Source: CAMLHP01 sp035707845 | GTDB lineage: Bacteria > Gemmatimonadota > Gemmatimonadetes > Gemmatimonadales > GWC2-71-9 | Length of the DNA stretch: 12,246 nucleotides | Direction: 5' to 3' | Assembly (NCBI GenBank): GCA_035707845.1 | Contig: DASSTP010000110.1 | Coordinates: 1-12,246 of the forward strand | Shown: positions 6,387 to 12,246 of the stretch, in pieces | Position numbering within the stretch: position 1 is the first letter of the stretch | How the letters are laid out: every line of letters starts with the position of its first letter | Notes under the pieces: model-generated | What the model was told of the DNA's origin: nothing | The model's input: the letters and a program-made list of their open reading frames with translations, nothing else | The model's database searches: none | Translations under genes and position numbers: made by a program

Positions 6387-8225
6387 ATGACATCCACACC
6401 GGAAGGCTTGCCCGTCGCCCCATCCATGGGGCCTGCCCTCGAGTCTGCCGGCGTCGCCTGGCAACCCAAGGTTGACCATCATCGCATCCTGGTCATGAGC
6501 GGGCTGGCCGTCCTGGTGGGCTTCTGCGGCGCCGCAGCCGCCGAAATCCTGCTGCGGCTCATCAACCTCGCCACCAATTTCTTCTTCTTCCACCGATTTT
6601 CCATCGGCGAAGCGTCTCCGGCCGAGAATCACCTCGGGCTGCTGGTGCTGCTGATCCCGGTGTTCGGCGGCATTATCGTGGGCCTCATGGCGCGCTACGG
6701 TTCCGCCGCCATCCGGGGGCACGGTATCCCGGAAGCGATGGAGCGGGTGCTCTATGGCGAGAGCAAGGTGTCGCCCGCCGTCACCTTCTTCAAGCCGATC
6801 TCCTCGGCCATCGCCATCGGCACCGGCGGGCCGTTCGGCGCCGAAGGTCCCATCATCGCCACCGGCGGTGCGCTGGGCTCGCTGCTGGGCCAGGTGCTGC
6901 GCACCACCGCGGACGAGCGCAAGGTGCTGCTCGCGGCCGGTGCGGCGGCCGGCATGGCCGCCACCTTCGGCTCACCGGTCTCGGCGGTCCTGCTCGCCAT
7001 CGAGCTCCTGCTCTTCGAATACCGGGCGCGCTCGCTGGTTCCGGTGGCGCTCGCCGCCTGCACGGCCACCGCCGTCCGCATGGCCTTGCGCGGAACGGCC
7101 CCCATCTTCTCGATGCCAATTATCGGCCAGCCCTCGGGCACGGCGCTGGTGACCTACGTCCTGCTGGGCGCCGTCATCGGCTACCTCTCGGTCCTGGTGA
7201 CCCGCGCGCTGTACAAGATCGAGGATGGGTTCGAGCACCTGCCGGTGCACTGGATGTGGTGGCCGGCCATCGGTGCAGTCGCCGTCGGCGCGATCGGCTA
7301 CTTCGTACCCCACACCCTCGGCGTGGGCTACGACAACATCCATGGGATCCTGTCGGGCAATATCGTGGGCACCACACTGGTGATCCTGGTGGTGGCCAAG
7401 TTCGTCTCGTGGTCCATTGCGCTGGGAAGCGGGACATCGGGCGGAACGCTCGCGCCGTTGTTCACCATCGGCGGGGGACTTGGCGCGCTCTTCGGCGGTG
7501 TGCTGGTGCGCTTCATTCCGGCGCTCGGCGTGGATCCCCGCGTGGCCGCGCTGGTGGGCATGGCCGCCATCTTTGCCGGCGCGTCACGTGCACTGCTGGC
7601 CAGCGTGGTGTTCGCCTTCGAGACCACCCGCCAGCCGCTGGGCCTGTTGCCGCTGCTGGCCGGCTGCACCGGCGCCTTCCTCGTGTCGCTGCTCCGCATG
7701 CGGAGCACCATCATGACCGAGCGGCTCGAACGCCGCGGGGCGCCGGTGCAGACCGAGTACGCCGCCGATTACCTCTCGCAGGTGCTGGTGCGCGACTGCG
7801 CCTCGACCGAGGTCAGCACCATCGAGGCGGATCGCACGGTGGAATCGGCCCGGCAGTGGCTCGCCTCGGGCGAGCCGGGCACCACCCACCAGGGTTATCC
7901 CGTGGTCCTGCGCGACGGCACGCTGCTGGGCATGGTGATGAAGCGGGAAGTCGAGGCAGCGGCCGTGGATGGGACGCGTACCGTGGGGTCACTGGTGAAG
8001 CGGCCGCCCGCCATCATCTATGACACCCAGACCGCGCGCAATGCCGCGGACCATATGGTCCGGGAAGGCGTCGGCCGGCTGCCGGTGGTGCGCCGCGCCG
8101 AACCTACCAAGGTGGTGGCGATCATCACGCGCAGCGATCTCCTGGAGGCGCATGAGCGCCGCCTCGACGCCGCCACCAAGGCGAGGCGGGGGATCAAGTT
8201 GTACAAGTCGAGGCCCAGAGTGTAG
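6387..8225 (+). CDS. ClC-family anion channel/transporter with C-terminal CBS domain pair
   Basis: A 612-residue inner-membrane protein that moves chloride or another anion. The ClC core spans about residues 35-440 with many TM helices. Signature motifs are G111-H-G-I-P-E, G-P-F-G-A-E153-G-P (gating glutamate present), A204-I-E-L-L and G347-S-G-T-S-G-G-T-L-A-P. Two CBS domains follow (about 470-590), likely binding adenine nucleotides. Three key positions differ from E. coli ClC-ec1: H112 replaces anion-coordinating S107, L207 replaces proton glutamate E203, and Met replaces Y445 in the I-M-T-E-R-L segment. Channel rather than exchanger behaviour is therefore possible. ATG 6387 was chosen as the start; an upstream extension to 6288 would run into sbcD. 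No SD is seen. The gene is divergent from sbcD and splits the two repair operons; no repair role is implied. Confidence 0.92.
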   Translation: MTSTPEGLPVAPSMGPALESAGVAWQPKVDHHRILVMSGLAVLVGFCGAAAAEILLRLINLATNFFFFHRFSIGEASPAENHLGLLVLLIPVFGGIIVGLMARYGSAAIRGHGIPEAMERVLYGESKVSPAVTFFKPISSAIAIGTGGPFGAEGPIIATGGALGSLLGQVLRTTADERKVLLAAGAAAGMAATFGSPVSAVLLAIELLLFEYRARSLVPVALAACTATAVRMALRGTAPIFSMPIIGQPSGTALVTYVLLGAVIGYLSVLVTRALYKIEDGFEHLPVHWMWWPAIGAVAVGAIGYFVPHTLGVGYDNIHGILSGNIVGTTLVILVVAKFVSWSIALGSGTSGGTLAPLFTIGGGLGALFGGVLVRFIPALGVDPRVAALVGMAAIFAGASRALLASVVFAFETTRQPLGLLPLLAGCTGAFLVSLLRMRSTIMTERLERRGAPVQTEYAADYLSQVLVRDCASTEVSTIEADRTVESARQWLASGEPGTTHQGYPVVLRDGTLLGMVMKREVEAAAVDGTRTVGSLVKRPPAIIYDTQTARNAADHMVREGVGRLPVVRRAEPTKVVAIITRSDLLEAHERRLDAATKARRGIKLYKSRPRV

Positions 8226-8295
8226 GCATGGGGCGTGGGGCGTGCGAGAACTCGCGACTCGTGACTTGCGACCCCAAGCCTCAAGCCCCACGCCT
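8226..8295. repeat. 7-bp periodic array with inverted arms at a convergent gene junction (array 2)
   Basis: Ten consecutive 7-bp units start at the base after the ClC stop and end 6 bp before the herA stop. Units 1-3 are of the type GCGTGGG, units 4-7 of the type GCGACTC, and units 8-10 (CAAGCCT, CAAGCCC, CACGCCT) are inverted relatives of the first group. Positions 8232-8241 pair perfectly over 10 bp with 8285-8294. An inner 5-bp hairpin GCGAG/CTCGC sits at 8244-8255. The element occupies essentially the whole tail-to-tail gap and may terminate transcription from both sides. Confidence 0.8.
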
Positions 8296-8301
8296 TCCGC
8301 C

Positions 8302-10248
8302 CTACAGATATGGATCCTCAGGCATCGGCACCGGCCGGACGACATGGCGTCGCTCGGCCGGTGTTTCCGTCTGGATGCGGCGGCCGAGCACACTGCGGAA
8401 GTAGGAGAGCGGATCGTCGGGCCGGGCACGGCGGGTGGCGCCGAGGGCGCGGCGGACATCGTCTTCGCGTCGGCCGTGGATGAGTTCCCGCACCGCATCG
8501 GCGCTGATGTCCTGGTCAAGGGTGCGAAGCTGGCGCACCACAGCGTCAGCGAAGGGCAGGTCGGGCGAGGGCGGAAAGCGCGTCACGCCTTCACGCCCCG
8601 TGAGCACCGCCGGCCGGGGAAAGCGCACGAACACCGGCTGCGTGAAGTGCGGATGTCGCAGCATCAGCTCGCCCTTGGGCAGCGCGGCAAGCTTGCTGCG
8701 GGTGGCCGCGCTCAGCGTGCCATAGCCGGGCGTGGCCAGCTCATCCGGATCCATCCGGCCAAAGAGGGCCGTGCCCGCGTTACCCACCACGCGCCGCATC
8801 ACCTGGCTCCGGAACTGCTGGGCGGAGAAGAGCACCAGCCCCAGATAGCGGCCCCGCTCGGAGAGGTCGAGCAGCATCTTGCGCACGTAGCTGTCCGGCC
8901 CATCCGAGGGCGCGTACTTGTTCAGCTCATCCACGAAGACCACCACATGATCCACGCCGAGGTCGCGCCGCTCCAGGTGCTCGCGCAGGCGTGAGACCAC
9001 CCGAGCGAATACCAGGTCCTGCGCCAGTGGATCGAGCCCTGCCACATCGAGCACGTGCAGCGAGCGGTCCTCGAACGCACCCCATGGCAGGTCATTGGAG
9101 GCACCGTCGTCGGTCACCAGCCCCTTGGCGCGGGTGCTGATGTTGCCGAGCCGGTTGCGAACCTTGCGGATGGTGGCAACGTGGTGGGTGCGCCAGACTT
9201 CCCCGCCCCGGCCTACGGCCTCGAGGAAATCAAAGATGGCGCGGAAGAACTGCTCCAGGTCGGCAAAGGTCTGCACCTCGAACGGCTCGCGGCGGAGCAG
9301 TTCGTCCTGGAAAGTGCGCCCCACCACGCGCTCGGCGAGGAAATCAATGAACGCGTCGGCCTTGGCGTCGATGTCATCGCGATTCATCACCACTTCGGCG
9401 TAGTCCAGGATTTCGCGGAGCCCCCAGACCAGCGGCGCGGTGCAGTCGCCCAGTGACGGATGAGTGCGCAGCGTATTGAGGTTGACCCCGTCCGCCTTGA
9501 AGGGCGCGTAGTAGTGCACGCCCTGGAACGGCTCCGGGCTGAGCCCGAGTCGCTCGTAGAGCCGGCGATCGTCCTCGCCCAGCGCGGCGGGCTGGTCGAG
9601 GAAGCAGAGGTCGGGACCCTTCACGTTGAAGCAGACGGCGGCGATCGAGCCCTTGTGCGATGGAAACGTCTGGAAAATGCTGCTGAGCAGGAACTGGGCG
9701 GCGCTGGTCTTGGTGGCGAGGCCCGAAACGCCGGAGATATTGAGGTGCGCCGCTTCCGGCCCGAGCAGGAAGTCGCAGTCGAGCAGCACGGGGGCCTCGA
9801 GCCCGCCGGCCACGTAGACGCCCACGGGGACGCCGGTCGCGCGGTCACCATCGCAATAGCCATCCATCCGGAGCGCCACCTTGACGTCGTCATCGGTGGC
9901 GAGCCATACGGACGCCAGCGGCACCGGCTGGAGCGGCTCAGGCGGTTCGTGCCGGAGTACACTGGCCAGGTAGAGCCGGATTTCCGCCCGCGCCGACGGC
10001 GGCAGTGGTGCCGCCGGATCGCCGTCGCTTGCCAGCACCTCATGCATGGCGCTGAGCAGGTCGGCATAGGCGGCGCCGTCGGTCACGACGGCATGCACGG
10101 TATGGCCGTCAGCTTCCACTCGCACGATGGCGCCAATGCCCACCGGCGCGCTTGCCGCAGCCCAGAAATAGAACTGATGCGGGGTGCTCGGCTTCTGCTC
10201 CGTGGCCACCACGCGGCCAATCGGCGCAGTGCGGTTCCCAGCGTTCAT
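8302..10248 (-). CDS. herA: HerA-family hexameric DNA translocase/ATPase, NurA partner
   Basis: A 648-residue ATPase of the HerA/FtsK superfamily, expected to form a hexamer that pumps DNA to NurA during end resection. The N-terminal HAS-barrel covers about residues 8-60 (I-G-R-V-V-A-T-E-Q-K-P, then F-Y-F-W). The P-loop region is S-G-V-S-G-L-A-T-K180-T181. Compared with GxxxxGK[ST] it is one residue longer and has T179 where the second glycine belongs. Walker B is V-V-V-F-V-D440-E441. G-L-V-L-F-S-A-Q-Q (470-478) is the typical sensor strand, followed by F-R-S-Q-V-M-R-R-V-V-G-N. The C-terminal ~80 residues look accessory. The ATG overlaps the nurA stop as ATGA, with AGGG 5 nt upstream, so translation is coupled. 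The nurA partner fixes the family role; ATPase activity with this P-loop is likely but untested here. Confidence 0.88.
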   Translation of the reverse strand: MNAGNRTAPIGRVVATEQKPSTPHQFYFWAAASAPVGIGAIVRVEADGHTVHAVVTDGAAYADLLSAMHEVLASDGDPAAPLPPSARAEIRLYLASVLRHEPPEPLQPVPLASVWLATDDDVKVALRMDGYCDGDRATGVPVGVYVAGGLEAPVLLDCDFLLGPEAAHLNISGVSGLATKTSAAQFLLSSIFQTFPSHKGSIAAVCFNVKGPDLCFLDQPAALGEDDRRLYERLGLSPEPFQGVHYYAPFKADGVNLNTLRTHPSLGDCTAPLVWGLREILDYAEVVMNRDDIDAKADAFIDFLAERVVGRTFQDELLRREPFEVQTFADLEQFFRAIFDFLEAVGRGGEVWRTHHVATIRKVRNRLGNISTRAKGLVTDDGASNDLPWGAFEDRSLHVLDVAGLDPLAQDLVFARVVSRLREHLERRDLGVDHVVVFVDELNKYAPSDGPDSYVRKMLLDLSERGRYLGLVLFSAQQFRSQVMRRVVGNAGTALFGRMDPDELATPGYGTLSAATRSKLAALPKGELMLRHPHFTQPVFVRFPRPAVLTGREGVTRFPPSPDLPFADAVVRQLRTLDQDISADAVRELIHGRREDDVRRALGATRRARPDDPLSYFRSVLGRRIQTETPAERRHVVRPVPMPEDPYL

Positions 10249-11165
10249 CGCATCCCTGCCTTGAGGTACTGCTCGACCGAGTGAATGCCATAGAGCAGCC
10301 GGTCCCAGCGCGCATCGGCGCTGACCGGCGTGCGCTCCGCCAGCACCCAGCGTGAAATTTCGTCCGCATGCGCGGTGGTCGCGACCGACGGCGCGACTTC
10401 GAGCCGCACGAATCCGTGCAGCAGGTCCCGACCTTCAAAGGGCCAGAGGCGGAGACCCCACGCCACGACCGGCGCCTGCTCGCCGGCGGGCTGGAACATG
10501 CTGCTGCGGTATCCGGACGGCAGCCGGAGATAAAGGTCCAGGTCCTCACCCTCGAACGGCAGCGTCGCGTGGCTCTTGGAGAGACCGACGGCACGGGGAT
10601 CGGCGGCGAGCGCGGGGCTGGCGGCAAGGGAGCCGTCAACCAGGAGCCAGTCGCTGTGGGACGCACGGAACCGATCGTACACCGCCAGTTCCAGGTTGCC
10701 GCGGATCCGGTCCACCAGGCGGCGTGCAAGCTCCAGGTCGCGAAGCGGATGGGCGGGGCCGTCGTCCTCGATCAGGTGGCGCTCGATCCCGCCCAATGCA
10801 CCGCCGGCGAGCGCCAGCGACGCCGCCCGGCCAGCCACGAATAGCAAGCGCTCCTCGGCGATGGTACGGAGCCGACGGTCCTCACGCCGGCGGATGGCCG
10901 CCGCGACTTCCGCGACCACGAGGGGCGAGGAACCGGCGTACGCCACGAGCTCGGAGCGCTGGACCCCATCGAGAAAGGCGAGCGAGCCGCTGCAGGGCGT
11001 GGCTGCCCCCACGGGCCGAAGCTGCAGCGCGGTCCCTTCGAGCAGCCGGGCAGGCCGGACCCGGGCATCCTCCAGCCGGCCGGCGGCCTCCGGCGGCGCC
11101 GTGGCGGCCACCAGGCCTTCAGCGGCGAGGGATTTCCGGAGCTGACTGCATTGTGCACGGAACAT
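10245..11165 (-). CDS. nurA: NurA-domain 5'-3' nuclease
   Basis: A 306-residue nuclease of the NurA family. It degrades 5' strands and ssDNA with HerA, leaving 3' overhangs for recombination. Visible family features are F-L-D66-G-V-Q (first metal aspartate, N-terminal core), W-L-L-V-D177-G-S-L (second conserved aspartate), V-G-L-S-K197-S-H and a C-terminal Y-G-I-H295-S-V-E-Q-Y-L helix. The middle (82-160) is helical and Arg/Ala-rich. Length is within the usual NurA range. The ATG at 11165 has no proper SD; GGGGGAG is more than 12 nt away. Instead TAGTCT sits 5 nt upstream, suggesting a leaderless transcript. First gene of a nurA-herA operon. The sequence is divergent for the family, so the call rests on both motifs and the herA linkage. 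Confidence 0.85.
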   Translation of the reverse strand: MFRAQCSQLRKSLAAEGLVAATAPPEAAGRLEDARVRPARLLEGTALQLRPVGAATPCSGSLAFLDGVQRSELVAYAGSSPLVVAEVAAAIRRREDRRLRTIAEERLLFVAGRAASLALAGGALGGIERHLIEDDGPAHPLRDLELARRLVDRIRGNLELAVYDRFRASHSDWLLVDGSLAASPALAADPRAVGLSKSHATLPFEGEDLDLYLRLPSGYRSSMFQPAGEQAPVVAWGLRLWPFEGRDLLHGFVRLEVAPSVATTAHADEISRWVLAERTPVSADARWDRLLYGIHSVEQYLKAGMR

Positions 11166-11234
11166 TTGTTAGACTACCACTCCCCCGGAACTGATACCTG
11201 CGCTGATCGAAGCATACGCAATCAGGAGAAGAGA
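11166..11234. promoter_or_regulatory. Short divergent promoter region nurA / DUF481 gene
   Basis: These 69 bp must drive both genes. On minus, TAGTCT (11176-11171) fits a TANNNT -10 placed 5 nt before the nurA ATG, consistent with a leaderless mRNA; the -35 position is poor. On plus, TTGTTA (11166-11171) could be a -35, but no good -10 follows at 16-18 bp. AGGAG at 11224-11228 is the ribosome site for the plus-strand gene. No heptamer array and no palindrome are seen here. Confidence 0.3.
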
Positions 11235-11990
11235 ATGCGCTTGTGGGCCGCGGCCCTTGCCATGCTGCTGCCGGCTGCCTCGGCGGCCGCCCAACCCCCC
11301 GATTCCATCCCGCACGGCCATTGGACTGCCAATGGCGAATTGTCGTTCACTGATATCGCCGGCAACAAGTCGCTCTCGCTGCTGACCACCGGCCTGGGCA
11401 CGAAGCTGGAGAATGATAGCCATTATGAATTATCGCTGACCGGGTCTGCCCAGTATGGCCGGAGCGACGGCGAGGTGGCGGTCGCGAGCGTGAAGGGCGA
11501 ATTCAACCTCCGCCTCCGGCCCACCCGGCGCATCTCGCCCTTCGTGCGCACCACGGCGGCGCATGATGCCATCCGGAACCTCAATGTCCGGATGTCCATG
11601 GCGGCGGGCGCCGAATTCAACATCATAACCGATGGACCGAGCACGGTGACGGTGGGCCTGGCCATGCTGCAGGACTACGAATCGCGGGCACTGCCGGAGG
11701 GAAGCACCGATCCGGCCAGCGTCTCATCCACCCGGTTCAACCTGCAATTCCGGGGTGCGACACCGCTGCGTCCGGGCGTGGAGGTTTCGCATACCTCCCA
11801 GCTGGAACCGGTGGCGGGCAACCTCGACGACTACCTCCTGAGCTCCAGGACGTCACTCAAGGTGGCGCTCACCGACGCGCTCGCCTTCCAGACCTCCTAC
11901 ACGTTCAATCGTGATGCCACCCCGCCGCCAGGTGTCACGTACCACAACGATCGCACGCTGACGACGGGACTGGTGGTGACCCTCAAGTAG
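11235..11990 (+). CDS. DUF481-family outer-membrane beta-barrel protein
   Basis: A 251-residue exported protein. The ATG at 11235 is preceded by AGGAG with a 6-nt spacer. Residues 1-20 are a signal peptide ending A-A-A-Q before P-P-D. A longer frame from 11151 is rejected because it would bury this signal and overlap the nurA start. The mature part is built of alternating polar/hydrophobic strands typical of DUF481 barrels: W-T-A-N-G-E-L-S-F-T-D-I-A-G-N near the start, Y-E-L-S-L-T-G-S-A-Q-Y-G-R, later R-I-S-P-F-V-R and L-K-V-A-L-T-D-A-L-A-F-Q-T-S-Y. It ends T-G-L-V-V-T-L-K rather than in the usual terminal aromatic residue. Function of the family is unknown. Monocistronic by context and divergent from nurA. 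Confidence 0.82.
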   Translation: MRLWAAALAMLLPAASAAAQPPDSIPHGHWTANGELSFTDIAGNKSLSLLTTGLGTKLENDSHYELSLTGSAQYGRSDGEVAVASVKGEFNLRLRPTRRISPFVRTTAAHDAIRNLNVRMSMAAGAEFNIITDGPSTVTVGLAMLQDYESRALPEGSTDPASVSSTRFNLQFRGATPLRPGVEVSHTSQLEPVAGNLDDYLLSSRTSLKVALTDALAFQTSYTFNRDATPPPGVTYHNDRTLTTGLVVTLK

Positions 11991-12053
11991 GGTCGCAGGT
12001 CGCAAGTCGCAGGTCACAAGCCGCAGCCTGCGACCTGCGACCTGCGACCTGCA
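11991..12053. repeat. 7-bp tandem array with inverted copies at a convergent gene junction (array 3)
   Basis: Five units of GTCGCAG type (11992-12026; variants GTCGCAA, GTCACAA, GCCGCAG) are followed by three exact CCTGCGA units (12027-12047) and a partial one. The latter are the reverse complement of the former. Positions 11991-12013 pair with 12027-12049 at 22 of 23 positions across a 13-nt loop, the longest hairpin in the window. It begins right after the DUF481 stop and ends 7 bp before the stop of the right-edge gene. A role as bidirectional terminator is plausible. Confidence 0.85.
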
Positions 12054-12060
12054 TTGCCTC

Positions 12061-12246
12061 TCACCCTTCCTCGAAGTCCGGAAACGCCGGCACGCCGGTC
12101 AGCCAGAAGCCGGCGACGTAGCCGTCCTCATCGACTTCCACGTGCAGGTGGTCGGCGATCCGGACCAGCTCACCGGCCGTTCGTCGCCCACGCGCAGGTG
12201 GAACACGGTTTCGGTCGGGTCGGTGAGCACGCTCAGCGTGGTGTCC
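12061..12246 (-). CDS. C-terminal part of an unrecognised protein, apparently frameshifted, cut by the window edge
   Basis: The frame ending at TGA 12063-12061 gives a plausible protein end, E-L-V-R-I-A-D-H-L-H-V-E-V-D-E-D-G-Y-V-A, then G-F-W-L-T-G-V-P-A-F-P-D-F-E-E-G. Upstream of about 12179 this frame turns into Arg/His-rich, non-protein-like sequence. The neighbouring frame instead reads D-T-T-L-S-V-L-T-D-P-T-E-T-V-F-H-L-R-V-G-D-E. One extra base near 12174-12179 (in CCGGCC) would join the two as V-G-D-E-R-P-G-E-L-V-R. So either the gene is broken or the assembly lost a base. The acidic D-E-D-G-Y-V-A-G pattern weakly recalls DUF2283-like small proteins, but I do not recognise it. Confidence 0.5.
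   Translation of the reverse strand, partial: GHHAERAHRPDRNRVPPARGRRTAGELVRIADHLHVEVDEDGYVAGFWLTGVPAFPDFEEG

Noticed and set aside
8302..11165. HerA-based anti-phage defence module (HerA with a SIR2 or DUF4297 partner)
   Set aside because: The coupled partner has NurA nuclease motifs, and Mre11-Rad50 is nearby, so housekeeping end resection is the better reading. No other defence genes are in the window.

Overview
The window is GC-rich, densely coded chromosomal DNA from a Gram-negative-type bacterium. Two Sec-type signal peptides ending in A-x-A-Q and a DUF481 outer-membrane barrel point to a cell with an outer membrane. Coding style, the gene set and the short tandem heptamers between genes are compatible with Gemmatimonadota, but that placement is inference from pattern and not a database result. 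No IS elements, tRNA, rRNA or CRISPR array were seen.

Layout from left to right. (1) 1-1214, minus strand: a tight operon of a pyruvoyl-tetrahydropterin synthase family gene, folE, and the 5' part of a secreted beta-propeller protein cut by the window edge. (2) 1215-1530: a gene-free divergent region with a candidate promoter and a perfect 12-bp inverted repeat. (3) 1531-1677, plus strand: a 48-residue two-helix membrane protein. (4) 1768-6300, minus strand: sbcD (Mre11), sbcC (Rad50) and a two-domain GNAT acetyltransferase, all overlapping and translationally coupled. (5) 6387-8225, plus strand: a ClC-family anion transporter with a CBS pair, divergent from sbcD. (6) 8302-11165, minus strand: nurA and herA, overlapping by ATGA. 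(7) 11235-11990, plus strand: a DUF481 outer-membrane protein, divergent from nurA. (8) 12061-12246, minus strand: the 3' end of an unrecognised gene that appears frameshifted.

The main biological theme is DNA double-strand-break end processing. Mre11-Rad50 and HerA-NurA, which in archaea commonly share one operon and jointly resect DNA ends, sit here within about 9.4 kb in the same orientation in a bacterium, split only by the oppositely oriented ClC gene. Bacterial HerA and NurA are known (for example in Deinococcus), so the components are not new. The arrangement and the non-canonical P-loop of this HerA deserve attention.

The most unexplained signal is not a gene. All three tail-to-tail (convergent) gene junctions in the window, and none of the head-to-head ones, are filled almost end to end with 7-bp periodic DNA. 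In each, copies in one orientation are followed by inverted copies, so the transcript can fold into a hairpin. Two of the three share heptamer sequence; the third has a different sequence but the same period. They may act as bidirectional terminators. A second regulatory signal is the sbcD/clcA divergent region, where a perfect 9-bp inverted repeat is centred exactly midway between two putative leaderless start codons.
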